DNA of 64,000 nt from DASQFI01 sp035633215 (GCA_035633215.1 DASQFI010000016.1:1-64000), one strand, 5' to 3'; numbered from the stretch's first letter, positions 44,175 through 53,368 are shown. Numbers and translations: made by a program. Notes: generated from the letters alone by a model not told the origin.

Positions 44175-44180
44175 TATAAT
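44175..44180 (+). promoter_or_regulatory. Consensus -10 TATAAT
   Basis: A perfect TATAAT lies 13 bases before the ATG at 44194, predicting a leader of only about seven bases. No good -35 is seen at 17 bp. Confidence 0.5.
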
Positions 44181-44193
44181 CCGCCCACCCGAC

Positions 44194-44829
44194 ATGACCC
44201 GCGGCCGGCGCCGAATCCTCCTCGTCCTGCTCGTTGTCCTCATGGCGGCTGTCTATGGCGTCTTCATCGCGACGCCCGAAGGGCCGCGTTCGTTACGCGC
44301 TTTTGATCCGGATCGCACCGCCGAGCTCGAGCTCGACATGTGGCAGGCCTACTACGCCGGCCGCAACGTGCGGCTGTTCACCGATCTGGTGACGCTGAAC
44401 CACGAGCAGTACCGGTACACATGGGCCCGCGCCTCGCAGGTGGGCTATTACCTGGCGCGCGCCGCGTCGACGTTCGCGAAGATCCGCTCCGACTACGAGC
44501 AGGTGCTGCCGGATCTCGAGAAGGCGTACGGCATCGCGAAGAACTGGACGCAGGCGCGGTTCGACCCGAAGGCGGTCGCGCGCGCGGAGCTGGCCTGGTG
44601 GGTGGCCCGCCGCATGCCGGGCCAGGACAGTCCCGAACAGGTCGGCGGACTGATCGCCGACCTCAACGCGGTGCTGTACGATGTCCCGCGCGACCGCGTG
44701 CTGGCCGCGTCGGTCCTGCGCGCCCGTGCGGGCCGGCTTCGCGACGAGGGCGGCGAGCGCGCCGACTGGGCCGAAGTCGGCCGGCTGTTGAAAGAGTCGT
44801 ATCGGGCGCTGCACGCGGCCGTGCAATAG
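44194..44829 (+). CDS. Membrane-anchored protein of unknown function
   Basis: A 211-residue protein with one N-terminal membrane helix (ILLVLLVVLMAAVYGVFIA) and a helical periplasmic domain rich in aromatic and Arg residues (MWQAYYAGRNVRLFTDLVTL, NHEQYRYTWARASQVGYYLARAAS). The later part (PDLEKAYGIAKNWTQARFD) has a TPR-like look. I do not recognise the family. A perfect TATAAT just upstream and a neighbouring co-directional enzyme gene support expression. It may share a transcript with the next gene, 31 bp on. Confidence 0.65.
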   Translation: MTRGRRRILLVLLVVLMAAVYGVFIATPEGPRSLRAFDPDRTAELELDMWQAYYAGRNVRLFTDLVTLNHEQYRYTWARASQVGYYLARAASTFAKIRSDYEQVLPDLEKAYGIAKNWTQARFDPKAVARAELAWWVARRMPGQDSPEQVGGLIADLNAVLYDVPRDRVLAASVLRARAGRLRDEGGERADWAEVGRLLKESYRALHAAVQ

Positions 44830-44860
44830 CCCGATCGGCCGCCGAGGGCGAAGATTCATC

Positions 44861-45286
44861 ATGACCCGCGATGCCATCCGGGCGTTTTTTGCCGACCGGC
44901 AGGTGGAATGGAAGCGGCGCGACGCCGACGCGCTCGCCAAGAGCTACACGGAAGACAGCGAGGTGTTCAGCCCGATGTTTGGCAATCTTTCGGGCCGTCC
45001 GGCCATCGGCGAGGCCTATCACTCGCTCTTCAAGATTTTTCCGGACTGGGATCTCCGCATCGAAGATCTGCTGATTGACAACGACCGCGTCGCGCAGATC
45101 TTTGCGGTGAGCGCGACGCACGTCGGCGAGTTCATGGGCCTCCCCGGCACCAACCGCCGGTTCGAAATCCACGGCGTCCGGCTGTGCACGATGACAGACG
45201 GCCTCATCAGCTCCGAGCGCCGCCTTTACGATTTCACGAGCCTCCTGATCCAGCTCGGCGCGATCCGCAGTAAACCGGCGGGCTGA
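44861..45286 (+). CDS. SnoaL-like/NTF2-fold protein
   Basis: A 141-residue protein of the SnoaL-like polyketide-cyclase/ester-cyclase type. The cone-shaped fold is indicated by the N-terminal helix (AIRAFFADRQVEWKRRDADALA), YTEDSEVFSPMFGNLSGRPAIGEAY-like hairpin, FPDWDLRIEDLLID and GVRLCTMTDGLI. Such proteins range from cyclases to isomerases to non-enzymatic binding proteins, so the reaction is open. It lies between two secreted-protein genes in the same direction. Confidence 0.75.
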   Translation: MTRDAIRAFFADRQVEWKRRDADALAKSYTEDSEVFSPMFGNLSGRPAIGEAYHSLFKIFPDWDLRIEDLLIDNDRVAQIFAVSATHVGEFMGLPGTNRRFEIHGVRLCTMTDGLISSERRLYDFTSLLIQLGAIRSKPAG

Positions 45287-45343
45287 CCAGCGCGGTCCGG
45301 CATCGCTCCACCGAAGACGGGCCCGGTCCGCACGAGTCCTTCG

Positions 45344-45349
45344 TACAAT
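45344..45349 (+). promoter_or_regulatory. -10 hexamer of a likely leaderless gene
   Basis: TACAAT stands exactly six bases before the ATG at 45356, so transcription would begin at the start codon. Confidence 0.5.
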
Positions 45350-45355
45350 ACGCGC

Positions 45356-46390
45356 ATGACTCGACCCCTTCTGGCTCTCTGCACGATCACGTTGTGCGCG
45401 GCCGTGAGCTCGAGCGCTCAGTCGCCCCGCACGCATCGGCTCGAGGCGACGCCCGAGACGGTCGCCTACGGCTACTACTGGTCTGAAGCAAAACCCGTGC
45501 TGCGGATCGCGTCGGGCGACATCATCGACGTGGACACGCTGCTCACCAACTCGCCGACCGGCCTCTCGCGCGCCGGTGTGCCCGACGACAAGATCCAGGC
45601 GTCGCTCAAAGCGATCGTCGCCGCGTTCCCGCAAGGCCACGCGGGCCGCGGACCCGGCGGACACATTCTGACGGGACCGGTGTACGTCGAAGGCGCCGAG
45701 CCGGGTGATGCGCTGGAAGTCAACGTGCTGTCGATCGATCTCGCGATCGACTACGGCTACAACGGCTGCAGCGGGTTCATCCCTGAAAACTGCGATCGAT
45801 CGGTTGGCACCAAGATCCTCCAGCTCGATCGCACGGCGATGACCTCGGAATTCATGCCGGGCATCGTCATCCCGTTGAAACCGTTTTTTGGAAGCATGGG
45901 CGTCGCGCCCGCGCCGGACATCGGCCGCGTGAGCAGCACTCCTCCGGGCCGGCACGCCGGCAACCTGGACAACAAGGAACTGGTTGCCGGCACGACGCTT
46001 TACATTCCTGTCTTCGTGCCTGGTGCGTTGTTCGAAGTGGGTGACGGCCATGCGGCCCAGGGCGACGGCGAAGTCGATCAAACCGCGATTGAGACGTCGT
46101 TGCGCGGGCGGTTGCGGCTCACGGTCCGGAAGGATCTAAAGCTGACGTGGCCTCGCGCCGAAACGTCAACCGACTACATCACGATGGCGGCCGATCCGGA
46201 TCTGACGGTCGCCACGAAAACTGCAATTCAGGAAATGGTCGACTTTCTCGTCGAAACCCGGGGCCTGACGAAACATCAGGCGTATCAACTGACGAGCCTC
46301 GCGGGCAACGTCGCGATGACGCAACTCGTCGATCGTCCGAATCTCGGCGTGCACGTGAAGATGCCGAAGAACATTTTCGCAAGGAGATGA
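45356..46390 (+). CDS. Secreted acetamidase/formamidase-family protein
   Basis: An FmdA/AmdA family hydrolase of 344 residues with a signal peptide (LLALCTITLCAAVSSSAQS), so it probably acts outside the cytoplasm, unlike classic formamidase. Family segments are DVDTLLTNSP, GRGPGGHILTGPVYVEGAEPGD, GYNGCSGFIPENC and PVFVPGALFEVGDGHAAQGDGEV. The last includes the conserved DxHxxQGDGE metal-site region. Members release ammonia from formamide or acetamide; substrate here is not certain. The stop overlaps the next start (ATGA). Confidence 0.87.
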   Translation: MTRPLLALCTITLCAAVSSSAQSPRTHRLEATPETVAYGYYWSEAKPVLRIASGDIIDVDTLLTNSPTGLSRAGVPDDKIQASLKAIVAAFPQGHAGRGPGGHILTGPVYVEGAEPGDALEVNVLSIDLAIDYGYNGCSGFIPENCDRSVGTKILQLDRTAMTSEFMPGIVIPLKPFFGSMGVAPAPDIGRVSSTPPGRHAGNLDNKELVAGTTLYIPVFVPGALFEVGDGHAAQGDGEVDQTAIETSLRGRLRLTVRKDLKLTWPRAETSTDYITMAADPDLTVATKTAIQEMVDFLVETRGLTKHQAYQLTSLAGNVAMTQLVDRPNLGVHVKMPKNIFARR

Positions 46391-47091
46391 GACCCGTGAC
46401 GGGATACCGCGTGCATGTGATGACAGTCGCCGTCGTGCTGGCGGTTGCGGCCGCCGTGAGTCCCGTCCACGCCCAGGAGCAGGGCGGCTTTGCCAGAGAA
46501 GGTGCGTACATCGGGGTGGCCGGCCTGCCAGAATTCACGATCAAGGGCGACCTGTTCACCGGCGGCAACACCTACTACAAGGCGGGCGACGTCGAGCAGT
46601 ACAAGATCCTGCCGCGTCTCAACACGGAACACGTGCTGCGGTCCCTGATTGGTTTTCGTGCGCGCCCATTCGCGATCGAGGTGAGTTACGACCGCGCCGT
46701 GTTTCAGGGCGAATGGCTGGATCTCACGCCGCGCACCGTGTTCAACGCGGTGAACATTGACGGAAAGGTGTTCTTTCTGACGCGCGGCAGGATTCAGCCC
46801 CATGCCGTTGTCGGCATGGCATTTCATTGGTTGACGGTCAAAGACGGGACATTTCCGGATACCGAGTTCATCACGCCGATCGGCAACGCGAGTTTCAAGG
46901 GCCCGGGGCTCAACACCGAAGTCGGTGTGACGGCGTTCGTGACACCGCGCGCCGGCGTGAGCGTCGGGTACCTCCACCGCATCATCTGGTTCAGGCGCGT
47001 GCGCGGAACGGACGACGAGGCCAGGGACCTCAAGCCGCCGTTCCATGCCATGCGCGGTCAGGTCGTCGTGATGGGTTTCTACACCTTCTGA
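46387..47091 (+). CDS. Outer-membrane beta-barrel-like protein
   Basis: A 234-residue exported protein with a signal peptide (VHVMTVAVVLAVAAAVSPVHAQ). Alternating-residue strands rich in aromatic ends (RPFAIEVSYDRAVF, IQPHAVVGMAFHWLTV, AGVSVGYLHRIIWF) finish with a terminal Phe (VVMGFYTF), the usual barrel signature. Specific family is not recognised. It is translationally coupled to the formamidase gene and has GGAG before its ATG, so it may serve uptake or be a scaffold for that enzyme's pathway; this is inference from position. Confidence 0.7.
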   Translation: MRPVTGYRVHVMTVAVVLAVAAAVSPVHAQEQGGFAREGAYIGVAGLPEFTIKGDLFTGGNTYYKAGDVEQYKILPRLNTEHVLRSLIGFRARPFAIEVSYDRAVFQGEWLDLTPRTVFNAVNIDGKVFFLTRGRIQPHAVVGMAFHWLTVKDGTFPDTEFITPIGNASFKGPGLNTEVGVTAFVTPRAGVSVGYLHRIIWFRRVRGTDDEARDLKPPFHAMRGQVVVMGFYTF

Positions 47092-47174
47092 CGCGGTGCT
47101 CGCTGATCCCGCGGCACGGCGGGGCTTCAGTCCGCCATCCTGGCCGGCCCTGACGGACCGGCTTGCACCGACCG

Positions 47175-47180
47175 TACAAT
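47175..47180 (+). promoter_or_regulatory. Candidate -10 of the patatin gene
   Basis: TACAAT lies nine bases before the ATG at 47190, predicting a leader of only a few bases. Confidence 0.4.
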
Positions 47181-47189
47181 CTTCCGCAC

Positions 47190-48104
47190 ATGCTTGGCGT
47201 GATCGAGATCCTGCGCCGTCGAATGGCGCGCAGGAGCCGCCCCCCCCACGGAGATGACGCAAAGGTGGCGCTCTGCGTCGAAGGCGGCGCGATGCGCGGC
47301 GTCATCTCCGCCGGTATGGTCTGGGCGCTCGAGCATCTCGGACTCACGACCGCGTTCGATGCCGTCTACGGCTCGTCGGCCGGCGCCATCAATGCGGCGT
47401 ACTTCCTGGCTGGGCAGGCCCAGATCGGCACAACGATTTACTACGAAGACATCAACAACCGCCGGTTCATCAACCTGTGGCGGGCCGCGAACGGACGGCC
47501 GATCGTGGATCTCGGGTATCTCATTGACGAGGTCGCCGTCCGCCTCAAGCCGCTCGACGTGGCCCGGGTGCTGGCGGCGCAATCGCCGCTGTCGGTGATG
47601 GCCACGGACGCCGCAACCGGCCAGCGCGCGATCCTCCGCGACTTCACGAGCGCGCGCGACCTGCTCGACGCGCTGCGCGCCGGCGCGACGATGCCCATCG
47701 TCGCCGGGCTCCCGGCCACGTATGGCGCCGGCCGCTACTTCGACGCGTCCCTCACCGAGCCGATTCCCGTGCCGACGGCCGAGGCCGAGGGCCACACGCA
47801 CATTCTCGCGCTGCTGACGCGGCCCGGCGTGATGCGGCGGCGGCCGTCTTCGTTTGATCGATTGTTCGTCGTGCCACGGCTCCGCAAGCTGTCGCCGGCG
47901 CTCGCGACGCAGTACCTGAATCGGGCGACGCCCTACTCCGCGCTGATCGCCTGCCTCGACAACGGAAAAGGCCCACGCGGCCAGGCGAGCGTGGTGTGCA
48001 TCCGCGCGCCCATCATCATTCCGAAGCTCGAGTGCAGCCGCGAGATGCTGGTGGAGGGCGCCAAGCGCGGCTTTGCGTCGGTGATGTCCGTCTTCGAGAC
48101 CTGA
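47190..48104 (+). CDS. Patatin-like phospholipase
   Basis: A 304-residue Ser-Asp dyad lipase of the RssA/YjjU group. The oxyanion motif is EGGAMRGV (31-38), the nucleophile elbow is GSSAG with Ser63, and Asp185 (YFDASLTEPIP) is the general base, in a D-A rather than D-G context. Such enzymes cleave phospholipids or lysophospholipids near the membrane. The ATG at 47190 follows a -10 closely; a TTG at 47163 would extend it by nine residues over that promoter and is rejected. It converges on the GYD-domain gene with a 4-bp gap. Confidence 0.88.
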   Translation: MLGVIEILRRRMARRSRPPHGDDAKVALCVEGGAMRGVISAGMVWALEHLGLTTAFDAVYGSSAGAINAAYFLAGQAQIGTTIYYEDINNRRFINLWRAANGRPIVDLGYLIDEVAVRLKPLDVARVLAAQSPLSVMATDAATGQRAILRDFTSARDLLDALRAGATMPIVAGLPATYGAGRYFDASLTEPIPVPTAEAEGHTHILALLTRPGVMRRRPSSFDRLFVVPRLRKLSPALATQYLNRATPYSALIACLDNGKGPRGQASVVCIRAPIIIPKLECSREMLVEGAKRGFASVMSVFET

Positions 48105-48108
48105 TGCC

Positions 48109-48429
48109 TCAGGCGCCCGGCGCGCGGTACGCCATCTGCTTCTTGCAGGCCGCGTCCATTTCCTGGATCGTCAGCAGCGGCGTCGTGGACAGCCTCACGC
48201 CGCCTCCCGCCGCGACCGTCACGCTCACCGCCGCGGCTGTCGTGGCGTCCGGCAGGTCGGCAATGATGATCACGTCCGTATCGCCCAGGACGTAGTAGAA
48301 CGACTCGATGGACCCGCCGACGCTCTCGATGAGCTTTTGCGCGGCGGCCCGGCGCCCGCTGCCGCCGTCCTTGATCAGGCCTTTGGCCCCTTCGGTTGTG
48401 TAAGATGCCCGCACCAGATACTTTGGCAT
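48109..48429 (-). CDS. GYD-domain protein
   Basis: A 106-residue alpha-beta barrel (dimeric ferredoxin-like) protein of the GYD superfamily: MPKYLVRASYTTEGAKGLI, then VLGDTDVIIIADLPD, in the family position of the GxYDxV motif. The true GYD tripeptide is GDTD here. Function of the family is unknown. GAGGAGG precedes the ATG by seven bases, which supports this start. The ATG at 48429 abuts a possible but less likely start of the divergent aminopeptidase. Confidence 0.8.
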   Translation of the reverse strand: MPKYLVRASYTTEGAKGLIKDGGSGRRAAAQKLIESVGGSIESFYYVLGDTDVIIIADLPDATTAAAVSVTVAAGGGVRLSTTPLLTIQEMDAACKKQMAYRAPGA

Positions 48430-48469
48430 GTTCGGCCTCCTCGCGCGTGTGCGCGAAAGGCCAGAGTGT

Positions 48470-51061
48470 ATGGCATTGCGTCTTCTCGTGACCGTCGTCG
48501 TCTCGGTCGTGATCACTGCGGCGGCCGCTGGAGCCTGGCTCTGGCTCCGACGCGCGCGCGAGCCTCCCGACCCGGGCATCCCGCTCTCACTCGCGCAGGA
48601 TCGCGCCGCCCGCGTCTCGAATCTCAAGTACGACGCGAAGTTCCGCATTCCCGCCCGCCGAGACGAGGCGGTGCGCGGGACCGTGGCCGTCCGGTTCGCG
48701 CTCGGCGACAAGGATCGTCCGCTGGCATTCGACTTCGCACAGCCGGCCGACCATGTCGGCGGCGTCCGGGCCAACCAGCGCGCCATCGAGCCGGTCGTCG
48801 CCAATGGCCACATCGTCATCCCCGCTCGCGCGCTCGTGGCCGGGGACAACGTCATCGAGATCGACTTCGTCGCGGGCGACGCGGCGCTCAATCGGAACGA
48901 CGAGTTCTTGTACTCGCTGTTCGTGCCCGCGCGGGCGTCGCTGGCGATGCCGTGCTTCGATCAGCCGGATCTCAAGGCCCGCTGGACGGTCTCGCTCACG
49001 GTCCCGGCCGATTGGACGGCGGTGTCGAACGGCCGCGAGGTCAGCCGGACACCGGCGGCGGATCCGGCGTTCCAGGAGATCGTGTTCGCCGAGACCGAAC
49101 CGTTGTCGACGTACCTCGCGGCATTCGCGGCAGGCAAGTTCAGCATCGAGACGACGGTGGTCAACGGGCGCGAGTTCCGCATGTTCCACCGCGAGACGGA
49201 TGCCGCGAAGGTGGCGCGGAACAGCGGCGCGATCTTCGATCTGCACGTCCGCGCGCTGGCGTGGCTCGAGGAGTACACCGGCATTCCGTATCCCTGGGGG
49301 AAGTTCGACTTCATCGCCATTCCGTCGTTTCAGTTCGGCGGCATGGAGCACGCCGGGGCGATTTTCTACAACGCCAGCGGCCTTCTGCTCGACGAGACGG
49401 CGACCAAGAACCAGCTTCTCGGCCGTGCGGCCGTCATCGCGCACGAGACCGCGCACATGTGGTTCGGCGACCTCGTGACCATGCGGTGGTTCAACGACGT
49501 CTGGATGAAGGAGGTCTTCGCGAACTTCATGGCCGCGAAGATCGCGAACCCCTCCTTCCCGGAGGTGAACCACGAGCTGCGGTTCCTGTACCAGCACTAC
49601 CCCTCCGCCTACGACATCGACCGGACGGACGGCGCGAATCCCATTCGGCAGGAGCTCTTGAACCTGAACGAGGCGGGCAGCCTCTACGGCGCCATCATTT
49701 ATCAGAAGGCCCCGATCGTGATGCGCCAGCTCGAGCTGCTGATGGGCCCCGAGGCGTTCCGCGACGGGCTTCGCGAGTATCTGAAGAACCATGCGTTCGG
49801 CAACGCCACCTGGCCCGACCTGGTGAGCGTCCTCGATGCGCGCACGCCCGTGGACCTCGTCGCGTGGAGCCAGGCGTGGGTGGACGAGCCCGGACGGCCG
49901 ACGATCGAGACCGACCTCACGGTGCAGGACGGACGAGTCCAGCGTCTCGCCCTGCGGCAGCGCGACCCCCGCGGGCGTGGGCTGGCGTGGCCGCAGCGTC
50001 TCCAGGTGATCGTCGCGACGGCACGCGAGACGAAAGCTTTCGACGCGATGCTGACGGGCGCCGAAGTCTCGATCCCGGACGCGTCGGGTCTCGCGACACC
50101 AGCCTGGGTCCTGCCGGTCGGCGGCGGCCTCGGTTACGGCCTCTTCCTGCTCGATCAGCCGACGCTCGATCGGCTCGCGACGGCCTTGCATGAGATCCCG
50201 GATCCGCTCTCCCGCGGCGCGGCGCTTGTCGCGTTGTGGGAGTCGATGCTCGAGGGTCGAGTGGCCCCGGACACGGTGCTGGCGGCGCTCCTGGCCGCGC
50301 TGCCCAAAGAGAAGGACGAGCTGACCATCCAGCAGATGCTCGAATACACGCGAGCGGTGTTCTGGAGATTCACCGGCGCAGACGATCGGGCCGACATTGC
50401 GCAGAAGCTCGAAACCGTGCTTCGCGCGGGCCTCGACCGCGCGACGTCCACGAGCGTGAAAGCGGCGTGGTTCGGAACGCTTCGCAACACGGCGACGACG
50501 GCTCCCACGGTGGAGTGGCTCGAGCGGGTCTGGCGCCGGGATGAAAAAGTCCCCGGCCTGGCGCTCGCCGAAGCCGACGATGCGGATCTGGCGTTGGAGC
50601 TGGCCGTGCGGGATGTGCCAGCGGCGGACGAGATTCTTCGGACGCAGCTCGACCGCTTCAAGAACCCGGATCGCAAGGCGCGGTTCGCCTTCGTCACACC
50701 CGCGCTCTCGCATGATGCCGCCGCCCGCGAGCGCTTCTTCGAGAGTCTGAAAGACGTCAACAACCGCCGGCGCGAGGCATGGGTGCTCGAAGCGGCGCGG
50801 TATCTGCATCACCCGCTGCGCGCCGCGTCATCGAAGCGGCTCGTGGTCCCCGCGCTCTCACTCGTCCGCGAGATCCAGCAGACCGGCGACATCTTCTTCC
50901 CGAAGCGGTGGGCCGACGCGACGCTGAGCGGCTACCAGTCGATCCAGACGTCGGCCGAGGTCAAGGCGTTCATCGATCGTCTGCCCCCCGACTATCCGGT
51001 CCGGTTGAAGTGGGTCCTGCTGTCGTCGGCCGACCCGCTGTTTCGGGCGGCGAGACAGTAG
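48470..51061 (+). CDS. M1-family membrane-anchored aminopeptidase
   Basis: A zinc aminopeptidase of 863 residues. An N-terminal membrane anchor (LLVTVVVSVVITAAAAGAWLWL) places it on the outer face. GGMEH (290-294) stands where M1 enzymes usually have GxMEN; HETAH (325-329) and Glu348 (NDVWMKEVFANF) bind zinc. The ERAP1-like C-terminal helical domain follows. The ATG at 48470 starts directly at the anchor; an in-frame ATG at 48428 would add 14 residues but overlaps the GYD start. It removes N-terminal residues from peptides, and the next gene is another peptidase on the opposite strand. Confidence 0.9.
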   Translation: MALRLLVTVVVSVVITAAAAGAWLWLRRAREPPDPGIPLSLAQDRAARVSNLKYDAKFRIPARRDEAVRGTVAVRFALGDKDRPLAFDFAQPADHVGGVRANQRAIEPVVANGHIVIPARALVAGDNVIEIDFVAGDAALNRNDEFLYSLFVPARASLAMPCFDQPDLKARWTVSLTVPADWTAVSNGREVSRTPAADPAFQEIVFAETEPLSTYLAAFAAGKFSIETTVVNGREFRMFHRETDAAKVARNSGAIFDLHVRALAWLEEYTGIPYPWGKFDFIAIPSFQFGGMEHAGAIFYNASGLLLDETATKNQLLGRAAVIAHETAHMWFGDLVTMRWFNDVWMKEVFANFMAAKIANPSFPEVNHELRFLYQHYPSAYDIDRTDGANPIRQELLNLNEAGSLYGAIIYQKAPIVMRQLELLMGPEAFRDGLREYLKNHAFGNATWPDLVSVLDARTPVDLVAWSQAWVDEPGRPTIETDLTVQDGRVQRLALRQRDPRGRGLAWPQRLQVIVATARETKAFDAMLTGAEVSIPDASGLATPAWVLPVGGGLGYGLFLLDQPTLDRLATALHEIPDPLSRGAALVALWESMLEGRVAPDTVLAALLAALPKEKDELTIQQMLEYTRAVFWRFTGADDRADIAQKLETVLRAGLDRATSTSVKAAWFGTLRNTATTAPTVEWLERVWRRDEKVPGLALAEADDADLALELAVRDVPAADEILRTQLDRFKNPDRKARFAFVTPALSHDAAARERFFESLKDVNNRRREAWVLEAARYLHHPLRAASSKRLVVPALSLVREIQQTGDIFFPKRWADATLSGYQSIQTSAEVKAFIDRLPPDYPVRLKWVLLSSADPLFRAARQ

Positions 51062-51063
51062 AT

Positions 51064-51175
51064 GGAATTGATTAATTGACTGATCGATCTATCAATCTAT
51101 TGAAACGCTGGCTTGTCTCGCGGCCATCAAGGTTTTCAATCGATCGATAGATCGATCAATCAATCGATCAATTCC
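51064..51175. terminator. Inverted ATCGATC array between convergent genes
   Basis: Two 42-bp arms, 51064-51105 and 51134-51175, are reverse complements with about five mismatches, around a 28-base loop. Each is built from degenerate GATC/GATT units (TGATCGATCTATCAATC). It lies between two convergent stop codons (51061 and 51182). In RNA it would form a very long hairpin, so it may terminate both transcripts. There is no U-tract. Confidence 0.65.
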
Positions 51176-51181
51176 GTCCGC

Positions 51182-53356
51182 TCACATTCCCAGCTGCCAC
51201 ATCAGAAACGACCGCAGATCGACGACCTCGCGCAGCCGCAGGTTGAGCGGCTTGCCCTGGCCGTGGCCTGCTTCGCGATCGATCCACAGCAGTACCGGCC
51301 GTTCACCTGGATCGGACGCGGTCGAGGCCTGAAGCAGCGCCGCCATCTTCCGCGCGTGCAGCGCGTGCACGCGTGAGTCGTGTTCGCCCGCGGTGAGGAA
51401 CACGGCCGGATAGCGCGTGCCTGGCTTCACGCGGTGATACGGCGAATACGCGTGCAGGAACCTGAACTGGGCCGCATCCTCCGCCGATCCGTACTCGGGC
51501 ACCCAGTACCGCGCCATCAGGAAACTCTGATACCGCAGCATGTCGAGCAGCGGGACCGCGACGATCGCCACGCGGAACAGGTCGGGACGCTGCGTCAGCG
51601 CGGCTCCGGTGAGCAATCCGCCGTTCGAGCCGCCGTAAATCGCGAGCTTGTCCGGCTTCGTGTAGCCCTCACGCACGAGCCATTCGGCCGCCACGATGAA
51701 GTCGTCGAAGACGTTCTGTTTCCTGGCGAGCATGCCGGCCTCGTGCCACGCGTCGCCGTATTCGCCTCCGCCACGCAGGTTCGGCAGCGCGAAGAGTCCA
51801 CCGGCCTCGAACCACTGAAAAAGCGTCGCCGAAAAGACCGGCGTCTCGTTCACGTTGAACCCGCCATACCCCGAGAGCAGCGTCGGCGTGCCGCCGGTCT
51901 TCTTCAGGCCGCGCTTGTGCACGAGGAACATGCTGATTTTCGTGCCGTCCTTCGACGAGTACCAGACCTGCTCGACTTCGGCGATCGACGGGTCCAGCGG
52001 AACCGGCGGCTGCTGCCAGAGCTCCGGCTCGACCGCCGGTTTCGCCAAGTCCACGCGGAAGATCGTCGTCGGGTAGTTGAAGCTCGTGAAGGTGAGAAAG
52101 GCTTCCGTACGATCCACGTCGCCGGTGAGGGATGCCGCGCCGATGCCCGGCTGACGAATGGTGCCGATCAGCCGTCCCGGCCGCGCCGTGCCGCCCGAGA
52201 TGTCGTACACCTCGACGAGGCTGAACGCGTTCTTGAGATACGTCACCGCCGCCACACCCTTGCCGAACGTCACGCCTTCGATCACCGCGTCCTGGCGTTC
52301 GGGGACGATGTCGCGCCAGCGCGATTGCTGGGGATGGGCGGCATCGACCGCCACGACCCGGCCGTGCGGCGCGCCTTTCGTCGTCTGGAGATACAGGACG
52401 CCGTCGACGACCGTGCCAAACGCCTGCCCCGCCTCGCCGGTCGTCACGGTCTTGCGCTCCACTTTGCCGGTCTTGCGGAACTGATCGAAGTTCACGAGCC
52501 AGAGATCGTTCGATCGTGTGTCCACCCAGTAGCCGAGCACGAGCCACTTGCCGTCACGCGACAGACTGCTTGCCGGACCCCAGGTCGTCGCCAGCTTTTC
52601 GTTCTCGTCCTTCGTGAACTGCCGGAGCAGCAGCGGATCTTCGGCGGGCGCGGTTCCCATCCGATGGAACCGCACCTGCCCGGTGTACGGATCCTTCGGG
52701 TCCTTCAGGTTTTGATAGACGAATCCGGATCCATCCGGCAGCCAGTCCGGCGACTGTGTCTTGTTTGGAATCTCGAGCGGCAGCCTCTTCGCCGTCTCGA
52801 CCTCCATCACGTGGAGCGTCGTGTTCTCGTCGCCGGCGCGATACGTGCCGTACGCGACGAGCTTGCCGTCGCTCGATGGCGACGTCCACTCGACCGTCGT
52901 GAGACCGGTCGCGTCGATGCTGGCCGGATCGATTAGCACGTGGTCTTCGCCGCGCACGCCGTCGCGCCAGTAGATCACCGGCTGGTTCTGCGTGCCCTCC
53001 CGCTTCGCGAAGAAGTACCGGTTGCCGCGAGCGGTGGGCGCCGACACGGAGCCGATTTCCATGAGCGGACGCAGCCGCGCTTCGAGATCCGCGCGGCCGG
53101 GCCACTGATCGAGGATCTGTCTCGTGTACGCGTTCTGCGCGTCCGTCCACGACGCGACTTCGGGCGTCACCTTGCCCGCGTTCTTTGGATCCGCGTTGTC
53201 GCCTTCGAGCCAGCGGTAGGGATCGACGATCTCGACGCCGTGCAGCGAGTCCTTCACGGCCTCGGCTCGCGTGGCCGGCGGCCGCAGCGTCGAGCCCGCG
53301 CGACTCATGCATCCAGCCACGACGACGCCAAGGGACAGACACAGCAGCAGTTTCAT
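51182..53356 (-). CDS. Prolyl oligopeptidase (S9A), lipoprotein-like
   Basis: A 724-residue serine peptidase that cuts short peptides after proline. The N-terminus is a lipoprotein signal (KLLLCLSLGVVVAGC, Cys about 16). The seven-bladed propeller occupies about 75-450. The catalytic domain has Ser577 (YGGSNGGLL), Asp660 (TAGEHDSRVH) and His698 (REAGHGQG). Length and order fit the family. With the M1 aminopeptidase on the other side of the hairpin array it suggests extracytoplasmic peptide degradation. A TACAGT hexamer six bases before the ATG suggests a leaderless mRNA. Confidence 0.94.
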   Translation of the reverse strand: MKLLLCLSLGVVVAGCMSRAGSTLRPPATRAEAVKDSLHGVEIVDPYRWLEGDNADPKNAGKVTPEVASWTDAQNAYTRQILDQWPGRADLEARLRPLMEIGSVSAPTARGNRYFFAKREGTQNQPVIYWRDGVRGEDHVLIDPASIDATGLTTVEWTSPSSDGKLVAYGTYRAGDENTTLHVMEVETAKRLPLEIPNKTQSPDWLPDGSGFVYQNLKDPKDPYTGQVRFHRMGTAPAEDPLLLRQFTKDENEKLATTWGPASSLSRDGKWLVLGYWVDTRSNDLWLVNFDQFRKTGKVERKTVTTGEAGQAFGTVVDGVLYLQTTKGAPHGRVVAVDAAHPQQSRWRDIVPERQDAVIEGVTFGKGVAAVTYLKNAFSLVEVYDISGGTARPGRLIGTIRQPGIGAASLTGDVDRTEAFLTFTSFNYPTTIFRVDLAKPAVEPELWQQPPVPLDPSIAEVEQVWYSSKDGTKISMFLVHKRGLKKTGGTPTLLSGYGGFNVNETPVFSATLFQWFEAGGLFALPNLRGGGEYGDAWHEAGMLARKQNVFDDFIVAAEWLVREGYTKPDKLAIYGGSNGGLLTGAALTQRPDLFRVAIVAVPLLDMLRYQSFLMARYWVPEYGSAEDAAQFRFLHAYSPYHRVKPGTRYPAVFLTAGEHDSRVHALHARKMAALLQASTASDPGERPVLLWIDREAGHGQGKPLNLRLREVVDLRSFLMWQLGM

Positions 53357-53362
53357 GAAGAC

Positions 53363-53368
53363 ACTGTA
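53363..53368 (-). promoter_or_regulatory. -10 hexamer of a likely leaderless gene
   Basis: On the minus strand TACAGT lies exactly six bases before the ATG at 53356. Confidence 0.45.

Noticed and set aside
48427..48430. A second divergent CATG start overlap, GYD gene versus aminopeptidase
   Set aside because: The aminopeptidase more likely starts at 48470, directly at its membrane anchor; the upstream ATG lacks support.
48587..50812. A 741-codon open frame antisense to the M1 aminopeptidase
   Set aside because: It mirrors the codon bias of the GC-rich sense gene, is Arg/His-rich without any domain, and the sense frame has clear catalytic motifs. Similar antisense frames at 587-1921, 7647-9380 and 23672-25423 are rejected for the same reason.
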